Of a stretch of 64,000 bases of DNA, positions 37,027 through 51,161 are shown piece by piece (the first letter of the stretch is position 1; each line of letters starts with the position of its first letter). The position numbers and the translations under genes were made by a program. The DNA comes from Boletus sp. NGJ (Eukaryota > Basidiomycota > Agaricomycetes > Boletales > Boletaceae), in the NCBI GenBank assembly GCA_019096195.1, contig JAGTXK010000012.1:1-64000 (forward strand), read 5' to 3'. The notes under the pieces were generated by a model. It made no database searches, had not been told where the DNA came from, and worked only from the letters and a program-made list of their open reading frames with translations.

Positions 37027-38470
37027 GTGGGAGAGACAAGCAGAATCGGTTGTTGTACCATGCCGTCGGGTGGGCGTCTCGCAACGTTGGTCGTGGACGG
37101 ATGGTGGGTATGGCAGTGCATTCCCTTCTCCCGCTGGCCCATTCGTGTGTACTGATGCGGTTCATACATCGCGGTCGTGGGTGTTGCTTCGTCCATGTGG
37201 ATGACGGAACATGGAACGTAAGGTGGCGCTGTCGTCGTTTGTCTTGGGACAGTGCGTACAGTGTCGAGTGGGTACGAATTGCTGTAGGCGACTTCATCAG
37301 TGTCCTATCTTCCATTGACTGAGCTCATCACGATCACTCTCTACCCAAGCGCTTGAAGATTTGGTTCTTCCTATGAGCAGCGTACCTATCGACGGCTCGC
37401 CTCATTAGACGATCTGGTCATCAGACTAGGTACGAATTGCTGTAGGCGACTTCGTCGGTGTTCTATTTTCCATTGCATTATTTGTTTCTTTCTACCTAGG
37501 CGCTGGGAGAGTTGATCTTCCCTCATAATGCGGATCGATGGGCAGCGTACTCGCGTCCAAGTCAATCGGCAAAATACTTGGTGGTATTATATCATCATTC
37601 CAATCTGCTTCATCTCGGCTTATTTTTGCGTAGTACAATGGGTTATTTAATACAAGTGAGATCCAGCTCTTCATATTAAGAGGTATCAAAAAGCCCGAAT
37701 TGTACAACACGCATGATCAACTAACTCGCCCACTGCTGCTACGAGTCACTTCATGTCCACCGCTCGAAGTAACATAGAGATGCCGAACGTCAACTCATCC
37801 TCTACGCAACTCTCTCCCAACCACACCCGACTGACTAACTTGAACTCACGGTACTCCATCTTGTCGAACAGCCGGGGAGAGAGGGGGACGAACGCGTCTC
37901 TATACCAACCCCATGTACCGTCGTCTTCCAGTATCGTGCGCCAGAACCGGTCCATGTGTATGCCGGCCGCGAGCTTCACATCAGGTAGCCCATTGGATCT
38001 TGTGATCCAATGGGGCGAGGCACCTTCGTAGGCCGTCTGGAGGACAGGCGGTTTGGTGTAGCGTGATCCGGCTGGGTGTGTGTTACAGAGCATTTCGATG
38101 CGGTGGATATCTGGGTGGGAGACAGCGTCGTACGGACGCGTAGTGCACCGGAGGTAGAGTCTGCACTTGAACAGATGATGCGCGCTGTGATGAGATGCCA
38201 TATCACCTCTCATCAGTCTGCCGACTCGGTAAGAATGAAGAATGAAAACACCGACATTTGTAGTCCATCCCAAATGGTCACGTCTGACTCCGACGAGCGG
38301 ATATCGAGTTGGACGTCTTTAACACCAAGCTTGGGAGTTCGTGGAGATTGGAAGGTTGCTTGACCCTTAGCGGCGACGCACGCTCCTGGACTGAGACTAG
38401 CAGTAGAAAACCCACCGTCTCCCGAGCGTTTTTCATCTTTTTTAGCCAATGGTTCATCGACCAGGGGATC
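37027..38470. repeat. Segmental direct repeat, copy A
   Basis: It is similar over its length to 45932-47140 in the same orientation: shared blocks include the stretch around aatcggttgttgta, catggaacgtaaggtggcgctgtc and gctgtaggcgacttcatc, and the minus-strand coding WGWYRDAFVPLS. Copy A contains an extra partial tandem copy of the gctgtaggcgact segment (37271 and 37433) and a segment at about 38346-38430 that copy B lacks. Confidence 0.8.
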
Positions 38471-38953
38471 GGACACGCAATCCAGGATCATCAAGGGTGA
38501 ATCTCGCTCAGAGGGAACGCCGCTATGGAGCCTATCAGCGTTCGCCAGAACGCTTTCCTTGACGGATCTATGTGACGAGTCTCGCAATGGAGCACTGGGT
38601 TTCCGTCCGCGCTTCGCCGCCTTGCTTTCCAGCGGAGCTTTCGAACCGGATGCTGGATCATGGGCCGCGCTTTCGGGAACATTGTGCGTCGATGAATCCT
38701 TCTTTTTCTTCTTTGTGGACTTTTGTTTTAAGCCGTCAGCTATCTCGTAGATGCGTCGACGAATGCCTTTGCTGCTCGAAGGGCGGATAGTGTCAATGGA
38801 TGCGTACGATAAAGTTCTGCGCAGTGTGCAGGAGCCATCTGGGAGTGGTGTTTTCGGACGTAGTAACGTCTCGGGTGGTGGATGGTCCAACTCGGATGTG
38901 GTATATAGTGCATCGCACATTTTGTGAAGGATTCGTTCCGACCTAAGTGTCAC
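37746..38953 (-). CDS. Unrecognised basidiomycete protein; 3' half duplicated at 46.5-47.1 kb
   Basis: Two long frames on the minus strand join over an intron near 38180-38260. The N-terminal part (SERILHKMCDALYTTSEL, RRRIYEIADGLKQKSTKKKKK) is followed by Ser/Pro-rich sequence. The C-terminal part reads AVSHPDIHRIEMLCNTHPAG, HWITRSNGLPDVKLAAGIHM and WRTILEDDGTWGWYRDAFVP, then REFKLVSRVWLGESCVEDEL and the stop. Proteins ending this way recur in basidiomycete genomes as I remember them, but I know no function. The exact splice pair is unresolved. A decayed copy of the C-terminal part lies beyond the second NLR, and together they bracket that gene. Confidence 0.5.
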
Positions 38954-39258
38954 GGACGTGCGGGGGCGATGGGAGTGTCTACAGCTGCTGAGGTCGAGCC
39001 CATCTCTGAGTCTGTCCAGGTTTTATGGATATTTTGTCCCATTGTGGGCCACAGCGGGCGGTGCTGGCACGCTATCATGTGGAGGGTGTTACGGTTGTTC
39101 AAGGACAATACATGTTGACAAGTCGCCATGTGGCAGTTCGCTCCCACACCGTATTAGTGCGTTGAACCACCTACTGTTTGTCCTACTCACGAACCTCGTC
39201 CACCTACTACCTTTCACCTCCCAGTCATCATATATTCACCAGCTTCACCTATAACACC

Positions 39259-42200
39259 ATGAATACGACCAATCCAACTCAAAGCATGAATCTTATCGTG
39301 TACGCGTGTTCCTTACTTTCATATTCCGTTTGGAATGTGCTGAACGTAGTTCTAGGGCGAAGACATTCACTATCAAAGGTGCGGTTGCAACGGTAGACTT
39401 CCCGGTGTATCCGAGTTAGCTTTCTTTCAGACATTGAACTTCGCACTCAAATGCACCGCAAGCTCCCAGTTGCGAGGCAATACTACCTCGCGTTTTCCAT
39501 AGGCAATGCCTCGCACTCGACGAACAGCGCAAAAGAGGCAAAGAATCGTACCTTATGGGATAAAGTTTTCTATTTGTGGGTACATGGCCCTTGCTTTACT
39601 CCAGAGAATTCATTTCGATATTTTTAGTGATGGGGACGATCGTTCCGTCCTCCTCGCAAAAGTTTACCAGAAGTCCCACATCGGAAAGGACAAACTGGTC
39701 GGAAGTCTCACTGATACCATCGGCGGCGTATTGGCAAAATTGAAGGATGGAGGTACGAACAGATCCTTCATGATATGTTCCACTGACGCGATCTCTTTGG
39801 TCATAGTGCTCGAAGAGACTCTTCGCAAGGATGCCCCAGATGGATCTGTTGTCTCTGGGATTACGATCAAGTTTGCGTTCGCCTCTGAGCCACGTAGGGA
39901 CGCAAATGCAGACCAACGTCAAGCTACAGACGCCGTGACTAGGGCGACCGAAGTGGTTGGCACGCTGGGTCCCACGCCCGCAGTCGTCGGCCTTCTGAGT
40001 TCAGCAGTCGATGCTGGCACAAATGTTGTGACCGAGGTACAGACATTCGAGACTACGTGGGGTGTTCTGTTGCAGAGGATGGAACTGTTTAACAAGATTG
40101 TGACGGACATCGCACAGGTATTTAGTGCTCAGTGTCTCGACTGCAGCACAGTCTGAATGTGAAACAGATCCACCCGTATACGTCGCTGGCTTGGTCCGTT
40201 ATATCAACTGCGAGCCAGGTCTGCCTGTTGCTCGGCATTCGTACTATTGCTGATCGCTGGCGATGTCTCACACAGGTGCTCGTGAATCAGAAAAATCGCG
40301 ATGACCAGATCATTCGCTTAGCGGGCACGATGAGCGATGTCTTTGCGTTCGTTCACGATGCCGAACCTTTGAAGGCAATCCAGGCCCACATCAAGGCTAT
40401 CACGCTTCTGATCCAGCAGGTGACGGAGTGTGGGTACTTCATTACCGAGTACACTAAGCAAAAGAGCTTTTGTCAGTCGTCGTCACCTTCATAATGCCCA
40501 CCTCTGATCTCTATATGCAGGGATTCGGACGGCGAAATACACGATCTCTGATATCGATGCAAGAATCTCGGATTACGTCAACAGTTTGCAACAACTCAAG
40601 GCCGCATTCTTGGAGGGAGTTGCACTGCAGACAGGCGTCACCGTCCTTCGTATGATGAATGTGGTGGAGCATACCGGTAGGTCTGACGTGTTAAGATTGC
40701 GGTCAAATATTCATGGATCTGGAACGCAGCGGAATCGGTCGACCTGAATGACATGCCATATGCGTTCGGCGCTAGGTACGCGCAGGAGAAGGGATGCCTG
40801 ACAGGCACGCGCGAGTCGTTCATCAAAGATCTCTGCGAGATTCTCAACAATCCCGACGAAGATGCCCCACGAGTGTGTCTTCTCACCGGGGTCGCTGGAT
40901 CGGGCAAGTCTGCGGTGGCTCACTCGATCGCTCGACTGTACGACGGGCAAAAGCGACTGGGCTCGTCGTATTGCTTCGCCAGTACTGATGTTGCAAGGCG
41001 GAATCCGCAAAATCTTTTCAGCACTATCGCACGTGACCTCTCCGATCACGATCCGCAGTACAAGTCCGCCCTCTGGAGGATCGTGAAGGACAATCGAGCG
41101 CTTCGCACATCGACATCGCCGTTTGAGCAAGTGGAGAGGCTCATTATCGAACCTAGCAAAGACCTCCATTTTATTGGTCCGCTAGTGATTGTCATCGACG
41201 CCCTTGACGAAAGCGGTAATCAAGCCGGCCGCCGACACCTTCTACGAGCCATCTCCAAACAAATCGCCGAAAGCGCCCTTCCAAGGAACCTTCGCTTCCT
41301 CATCACCAGTCGTCCGGAGAGCGACATCCTCGCCGCGTTGCCAGCTGACTCGCACTTTGTCCATAAAAAAATGGGTGACATTGACGAGCAGATCGTCGAC
41401 GGAGATATCCAGAAATTTATTCACCATTCTCTTCATCAGTATACCAAACTTGAATCTTCTTGGCCTAACCAGGAGTGGTGTCGACTGCTCGTCCATCATT
41501 CCCAGCATCTCTTCCAGTGGGCATCCACTGCGTGCAACTTCATCGAAGGGTTCGGTAGTATTGGACTTAACCCATGCAAGCGGTTCATGATAGTCCTTCA
41601 AAGCAATACTTTGGATGAGCTATATTGGACGATACTAGGCCAGCTGTTTACCTTGGATGATTCTCGACAATTGTTTCGAGAGGTAATGGCAGTCGTGCTT
41701 GCACTCAAGGAGCCATTATCTCTCACTTCTCTCACTGCTCTCTTCGATAAGGACCTGATCATTGAAGATATCATCAAGCCCATGGGGTCTTTGCTCGACG
41801 GGGTGCTCGATGAAGAGAAGCCAATCCGACCACTTCATACCTCGTTCCGTGACTTTTTACTGGACGAAGCTCGTGGTTCAATCTTCTATGTCGACATCCG
41901 ACCCGAGCATTCGCTCTCGCTTGGCCGTGCATTGCTTGCATGCATGCGAAACATGCTCAAGTTCAACATCTGTGACCTCAAAGACTCTCGAGAGCGTAAT
42001 GCTGCCATCCCCGATCTACCGAATCGGGTAAACAAGGTCATTCCCCCCCACCTGGTGTACTCATGCCAATACTGGATGGATCACCTCCAACATACCAGAT
42101 ATACTCTAGACTTGTTGAATGAGGTTACACTCTTCTTCAATGACTTCTTCCCCTACTGGCTTGAAGCCATCAGCCTTTTGTCCCTTTCCTCTCCACTGTC

Positions 42201-44498
42201 ATTCATCCTATCTGCCCTAGAGACCTGCACCATCTTGAAGAAATGGGCCAAGGTAAGATGAACCATGGTGTAGGTTGTCAATACTGAAGATATTTGTAGG
42301 GTGAAGAGATTGCCACTCTGGCATCAGAGGCATTCCAATTCATCCAAGTGTTTGCTCCTGTCCTGAAAGAAAGCACCCCCCACCTCTATCTTTCAGCCAT
42401 GCCCCAGACTCCTTCCAGCTCTCCACTCTTCAAACTCTGGGTTGGCCACCTTCAAAAGCATGTCTCAGTCACTTCAGCACATCCAGCCAGTTGGCCAGCA
42501 GAGGTTCATACTATGCAAGGGCACACATCTTATGTCATGTGTGTTGCTTATTCACCTGATGGCTCTCATGTTGTCTCTGGCTCAGGTGACAACACCATTA
42601 GGATCTGGAATGCAACCACTGGTCAATTGGTGGTAGGTCCATTCCAGGGACACACACATGTTGTTATCTCAGTTGCTTATTCACCTGATGGCTCTCATGT
42701 TGTCTCTGGCTCTTGGGACAACACCATCATGGTTTGGAATGCAACTACTGGTCAGTTGGTGGCAGGTCCATTTCAGGGGCACACATTTCATGTCACCTCT
42801 ACTGCCTTTTCACCTGATGGCTGTCACATTGTCTCTGGCTCTTGGGACAATACCATTAGAGTTTGGAATGCAACCACTGGTCAGTTGGTTGCAGGTCCAT
42901 TCCAGGGGCACACAGATCATGTCACCTCTGTTGCATATTCACCTAATGGCTTTCATGTTGTCTCGGGCTCTTGGGACTCAACTGTTAGGATTTGGAATGC
43001 AACCACTGGCCAGTTGGTGGTAGGTCCATTCCAGGGCCACATGGATATAGTCACCTCTGTGGTTTATTCCCCTGATGGCTCTCATGTTGTCTCTGGCTCT
43101 GATGACATGACCATTAGAGTTTGGAATGCAACAACTGGTCAGTTGGTGGCAGGCCCATTACATGGGCACACAGCTTGGGTCACATCTGTTGCCTATTCAC
43201 CTGATGGCTTTTATGTTGTCTCTGGCTCTTATGACATGACCATTAGAGTTTGGAATGCAGCCACTGGTCAATTGGTGGCAGGTCCATTTCAGGGGCACAC
43301 AGAGAATGTCACCTCTGTTGCATATTCACCAGATGGTTTTCATATTGTCTCTGGTTCTGATGATAGGACCATTAGGATTTGGAGTGTGACCACTGGTCAG
43401 TTGGTGGTAGGTTCAACTCAGGGGCACACAGATTATGTTACCTCTGTTGCCTATTCACCTGATGGCTTTTTTATTGCCTCTGGCTCTTTTGATATGTCCA
43501 TTAGAGCTTGGAATGCAACCACTGGCCAATTGGTGGCAGATCCATTCAAGGGGCACACACATTATGTGACCTCTGTTGCTTATTCACCTGATGGCTCTTG
43601 TATTGTCTCTGGCTCAAGGGACAACACCATCAGAGTTTGGAATGCAAACACTGGTCAGTTGGTGGCAGGTCCATTTCAGGGCCACACAAATATAGTCACC
43701 TCTGTTGCTTATTCACCTGATAGCTGTTATGTTGTCTCTGGCTCTTTTGACATGACCATCAGAATTTGGAATGCAACTACTGGTCAGTTGGTGGCAGGTC
43801 CATTCCAGGGGCACACAGAGAATGTCACCTCTGTTGCTTATTCACCTAATGGCTCTCATATTGTCTCTGGCTCAAGGGACAAGACCATCAGGGTTTGGAA
43901 TGCAAACACTGGTCAGTTGGTGGCAGGTCCATTTCAGGGACACACATATTGGATCAATTCTGTTGCTTATTCACCTAATGGTTCTTATGTTGTCTCTGGC
44001 TCTTCTGATATGACCATTAGAGTTTGGAATGCAGCCACTGGTCAGCTGGTGGCAGGCCCATTCCAGGGCCACACAGCTTGGGTCACATCTGTTGCTTATG
44101 CACCTGATGGTTTTCATGTTGCCTCTGGCTCTTATGATATGACCATTAGAGTTTGGAATACAACCACTGGCCAGTTGGTGGCTGGTCCATTCCAGGGGCA
44201 CACAACTTATGTCAGGTCTATTGCCTATTCACCTGATGGCAGCCACATTGTCTCTGCTTCTAGTGATAACTCTATCAAAGTGTGCAGGGTACAAGAACTT
44301 GTTTCCTTTGGTGATTTACATGTGGACAATGGTTGGATTCAATCTTCTAATGGTGCTTATTTTGGCTGGATTGCCCCTTGGAATAGACATGCCTTTTGTC
44401 TTTATCCTCATTCCCTAGTGATAGCTTCTGATAGAATTTATCAAGTTGACAGTGATTTACCTTTATTTGGACAGTCTTGGATTTCTTGTTGGATCTGA
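39259..44498 (+). CDS. C2-NACHT-WD40 NLR with 14 near-identical WD40 repeats (HNWD-like)
   Basis: 5' exons are tentative (start MNTTNPTQSMNLI). A C2-like domain is clear: ARQYYLAFSIGNASHST, AKEAKNRTLWDKVFYL, HFDIFSDGDDRSVLLAKVYQ, LVGSLTDTIGGVLAKLKDG. A helical part follows (RDDQIIRLAGTMSDVFAFVH). The NACHT domain in the 40753-42252 exon has Walker A GVAGSGKSA, Walker B LVIVIDALDES and FLITSRPESDI. After one intron (42253-42299) a single long exon encodes 14 WD40 repeats of 43 residues, each close to GHTxxVTSVAYSPDGxx[VI]VSGSxDxTIR[VI]W, then a roughly 65-residue unique tail with WIAPWNRHAFCLYPHS. Fourteen repeats would fill two seven-bladed propellers. The near identity, with changes limited to a few sites, is the pattern of Podospora HET-E/HET-D type receptors. 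A frame change near 39576-39605 implies an ultra-short intron or an indel. Confidence 0.88.
42516..44290 (+). repeat. Array of 14 tandem 129-bp WD40 units
   Basis: Each unit starts at the GGGCACACA-type codons (Gly-His-Thr) and ends at CCATTCCAG. All share long identical DNA blocks, for example ACTGGTCAGTTGGTGGCAGG, so similarity is at DNA level and not only in protein. Confidence 0.92.
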
Positions 44499-45931
44499 TT
44501 TCTTTGTTTCTTTGATATTTTCCCCACTTCTACTATGTTTTTCAATCTTTGTTTTTTTCTTCTTCTTGGAATAATTACAGAGGCAACATGAACAATAAAG
44601 TTTGTGCTTTTGTGGAGTATATGCATCTTTAATCAATAAGTACAGTGACAAGTCAAGTGGATCCTGACTGTCAAGAAAAGTGATAATCTTCATTGCATGC
44701 TAGGAAATTGACTTCAACCATAACAATTAGTAATGTATAAAAGTTGTCCACTGAACCACTAGTATGGAGAAATTAAATCTAATGGACTAAAATATCCTAA
44801 AGCTTAGAACAAAAATGGTGTATGTCAATGCATTCAAGGGTATGGATTTCTTTCAGCTCCATCTGAAATCAACCATACCCTAGAGCCATGAGACAACAGG
44901 GATTCAAAGAACCTGGGGTCAATGATTAGATGGGGTAGAAGGAATGAACATGTTGTGAGTACCAAAGGAACAACATGTCTTCTGTTGGTAATGCCGAATC
45001 TTTAAACAGAGTGTGGGTTCCTTTAAGTGTGGTGAAACCTGGATGAAAAACTGTCAAGGTTAACATTTGGGTAGAGTCGAACATAAAGGCCCGCGCCGGC
45101 TCATTAACCAAGCTCTCTCATCCTCTACCCCCATCAAAAGTTTCGTAACCTATCAACTAGTCCATTCGAACTTGTTAGGAGTGAAGATGATGACATCCAA
45201 GTTTACTGTACACAATCGCGTGAGGCTAGTTTGAGTCCCGGGCCTTCAGTTCAAACTCAGTAAGTCTCCCTTCCACTCGTGCTAGCGGGGAATGAAAATT
45301 TGTTTGCCATCGATGCCTTCAACTTCCACCTGTCCATTTCGGCGAGGTTCAACGAACTCCCTAAAGTTGAACGCACTCCGCAACGCGCAAATGTAAATTC
45401 AAGGTCTTTCATTGCCCCAATGTGATGAATGGCCTTGTATTCGCATTGGCGTCCCTTGCCAGATTTTTGCAGATTCTCGGTGCGCACTACTGATGATTTT
45501 TTAAAAATACTTTAGGGTAATCCTGTGTTCAGTCGAGGCAAACGCGGTCCACAGCAGGACACGACTTGCTCTCTGATCAGTGGGAAAGGAAAGTCATCTG
45601 TTCCGGGATCCTTTGTGTGGCTTGGAGGTTATGTATCTCCAGTTTCCATGTTACGCCAACGGGCGGTTTCGGTCACGCTTTACTCTGGGCTAATACCCCC
45701 GAAATCTAAAACTCCTTCGTGCATCGGTGTTGCATGTGGTTGACAAGCACCCACTACTTTTCGTAGGTTCGACCGTGGGTGGGTTCTGCCGTAACCATGT
45801 GAGCGCCTTGCTCATTGCTCTAAATCCACAGGAATTGGCGTTCATGGTGACAAAGTGCACTAGTCCATATTGCGTCCTTGCTTATCCCCATGATCTGATG
45901 GTGCTCATCCCAGCTGGAACGATGCCCATGG
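44499..45931. other. AT-rich intergenic tail of the second NLR locus
   Basis: Down to about 45060 the sequence is visibly richer in A and T than the rest of the window; beyond that composition returns to normal. Short ORFs on both strands show no family features. Confidence 0.5.
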
Positions 45932-47140
45932 TGGGTGAGAGAGACAGGCTGAATCGGTTGTTGTACGATGCCTGGGTGGGTACCCGGCAACGGTTGTAGG
46001 CGGATGACGGGTACGCCAGCGGAACACCTCGCAAGTTAAACATTATATCTCCCGCTGTCTCCCGTCTCCCGTTCTCTTTCTCCCACTGGCCTATCTTCAT
46101 GCGTACTGACGCGATTCATACGTCGTGCATCATGGTCGTGCTTGTTGCTTTGTCCATGTAGACAATGGAACATGGAACGTATGGTGGCGCTGTCCTCGTT
46201 TGCTTGGGAACAGCACATAGTGTCGAGCGGGTGCGAATTGCTGTAGGCGACTTCATCGGCGTTCTATCTTCCATTCATTGGGCTCATCAGGGTTACTCTT
46301 TACCCAGGTGCTAGAAACCTTGATACCCACGTCCAAGTCGATCGACAAAACAGTAGGTAGTAATACACATGCGTCCCTCGGTGCCTGTCACTATTACCAT
46401 CTCCATCTTTCTTTATTTTTGCTCAGTACTGCAATGAATTCTTCGGCATGACGACACAGTGAGATCTAGCTCTTGATGCTAAGAGGTATAGAAAAAGCCT
46501 AAATTGTACAACAAGTATTATCGACTAACCGCCGCACTGCTGCTAAGGTACGAGTCACTTCCTGTCCACCTCTAGAAACAAGATCCCGAACGTCAACCCA
46601 TCCCCAATGCAACTCTCCCTCAACCACACCCAACTGACTAACTTGAGCTCGTGGTACTCCATCTTGTCGAACAGCCAGGGAGAGAGGGACGAACGCGTCC
46701 CTATACCAGCCCCATGCACCGTCGTCGTCCATTATTGTGCGCCAGAATCGGGTTATGTGTATGCCGGCCGTGAATTCACATTGAGTAGCCTACTGGAGCT
46801 TGTAATTAAACCAGGTGAGGCATATTCGTAGGCGGTCTGGCGTAATGCGATCCGGTAGGGTGCATGTTACAGTGCATTTTGATGCGGCGGATATGCGTGA
46901 GGGAGACAGCGTCATACGGCTGCGCAGTGCATTACAGGTGATGCGCGCTGTGATGGAATGGCATAACACCTCTCGTCAGCCGGCCAGCTCGGCAAGAATG
47001 AAGAATGAACACACCGACACTTGTACTTAGTCTATTCCGAATGGTCACGTCCGATTCGGACGACCGGGTATTGCGTTGGACGTTATTGATGCCATTCCCA
47101 ACGTTGTTCATCTTCTTTAGCCAGTGATTTATCGACCACA
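45932..47140. repeat. Segmental direct repeat, copy B, with decayed coding
   Basis: It matches 37027-38470 in the same orientation with many substitutions and small indels. On the minus strand WGWYRDAFVPLS and SESDVTI.N are still visible, but the frame is not kept over the duplicated coding part, so it is a relic of the gene at 37746-38953. Confidence 0.75.
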
Positions 47141-47590
47141 TCCGCACCTCTGACGGATGAACGTCAGTTCGTGGTATCGAATCGACCTGAACAACTTTAA
47201 CGATGGTGCTGACGCCGCACAGCAGTATTTCATGATAGAGAACGCGGCAAGGTTGAAAACTACCCACGTGCCATATACACTGGGTGATCTCGAGAGTTCT
47301 AGGTTTTGCAGTGAATCCATTGTGTACGATCATGGTACCGGTCCGATGGCTACTTATACTCAGGGCTTAACACTGGAAGCCCGCGGTGATTTCTGATCAG
47401 ACATACCATTATCAGATCAAATTTGCTAGTATCTCGACTCACCTGTAAGTAATCTTGGCACGAATGGCTCGAAATACATCGACGAGCACATGGATGGTGT
47501 TTGTGCAAGTTTCGGTTCAATTTACACAACTGCCACGGTGTGTGTGTTTTTTTTTTGTTCAGAGACATCCGAAACCCGACGATGGTACAT
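47141..47590. promoter_or_regulatory. Upstream region of the leucine aminopeptidase gene
   Basis: No gene is evident. A possible leader intron starts at gtaagtaatc near 47444 and ends at tttttttttgttcag just before the start region. Confidence 0.35.
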
Positions 47591-50033
<2,443 letters not shown>

Positions 50034-51161
50034 AGACAGCAATTAGATAACGATCTATGGATGTCGATTCGATTGACAATGTGATCTAATATCGGACAGC
50101 CGGTCACTAGTTGGATGACGCTGGCCAGTGGCACAGCAACTCGGGCACAGTGTATTAACCAACGAGGGACATGCTCTTGGGTGTCGATCCGACATCGTGG
50201 TCTGGACTACGCTACGACAGATATCGAAAGTAGGTTCACGAGTCAGCTGGGAATGCTGCAAGAATAGCCAGCCTGGACCGTGGGAGGATGCCCAGGCTCT
50301 GTTATCAATGGCGTGCCATCGGAGATTATGCATATGCAATGCGTGCCCATTGCAGGGTGGCTGTACAGGAGAGGATAAGATGAGAGGGTCTGAGGGAAAC
50401 AATGGGTGCGGGGCGGGTGTGTTGACGCTCTGAGCCATTCGTGGCCGCTCTGAGGTTCAGGAGTTGTAAGGCAAGGACGAAGTTCGAATGCCTGGGTGGT
50501 GATATATCAGGTTTTTGGCAGGCACCATACCTCATGACTGGATTTTTTTTTTTTTTGTCCAGTCTTCCATGCAAAGAGGGGTGGGATGTGAGATCTTGAG
50601 ATCTTGAGATTCCACCCGCAAAAATTATCGTACCCCATGACAGACCAACTACCCGGCCTACTCGTTTCGCTATGGGTTCTGGTGGAATGGCCCGGTCTGG
50701 TTCTGGGGATGTATCTGGTACATCATCTTTGGCCGCTGAGATGTGCTGATTGTTTCCTTCAGCTCTTTTCGTCGATCACATCCGCACCGTCAATGACCAC
50801 TTCGAAGCTATCATATCTACATTTTTCCCTATGATGGGTCCTGGCCTGAGAACTTGTGAGAAGTTTGTTCAGGCCCGAGCCCAGTCAAGCCAGGCCTGCA
50901 AACATCACTAATGTCCAAGGTCGATTTAGATAAGATGGTATCAGCAGGAACTTACAGGTGACTTTTCACTGTACCCTAATCTTCATAACGGTCCAAATTG
51001 TACGTGCCTCAGAGTTCACAATCAGGAAATGGCCGAACGAGTCCCATGATGACCGCAGATCCTGACCCCTCAGCTACTGGCAGCGAGTAGGTGTGCAAAG
51101 TACTATTTAAAACGCTTAGTGTCCACTAATTTACAACCTTTGAATGCGACCATCGGCCATG
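50034..51161. other. Convergent intergenic stretch
   Basis: It lies between the 3' ends of the aminopeptidase and HET-domain genes. It has a T run near 50542-50554 and a small gatcttgagatcttgagat repeat near 50590. No gene is recognisable. Confidence 0.5.

Noticed and set aside
42516-44290. Reading the 129-bp tandem array as satellite DNA or a CRISPR-like array
   Set aside because: Units are contiguous, lack spacers, keep an open frame throughout and encode WD40 blades.
45060-45110. tRNA-like pieces (gtcgaac next to aaccaagctctc, reverse strand)
   Set aside because: The parts cannot be folded into a full cloverleaf with acceptor stem and anticodon arm.
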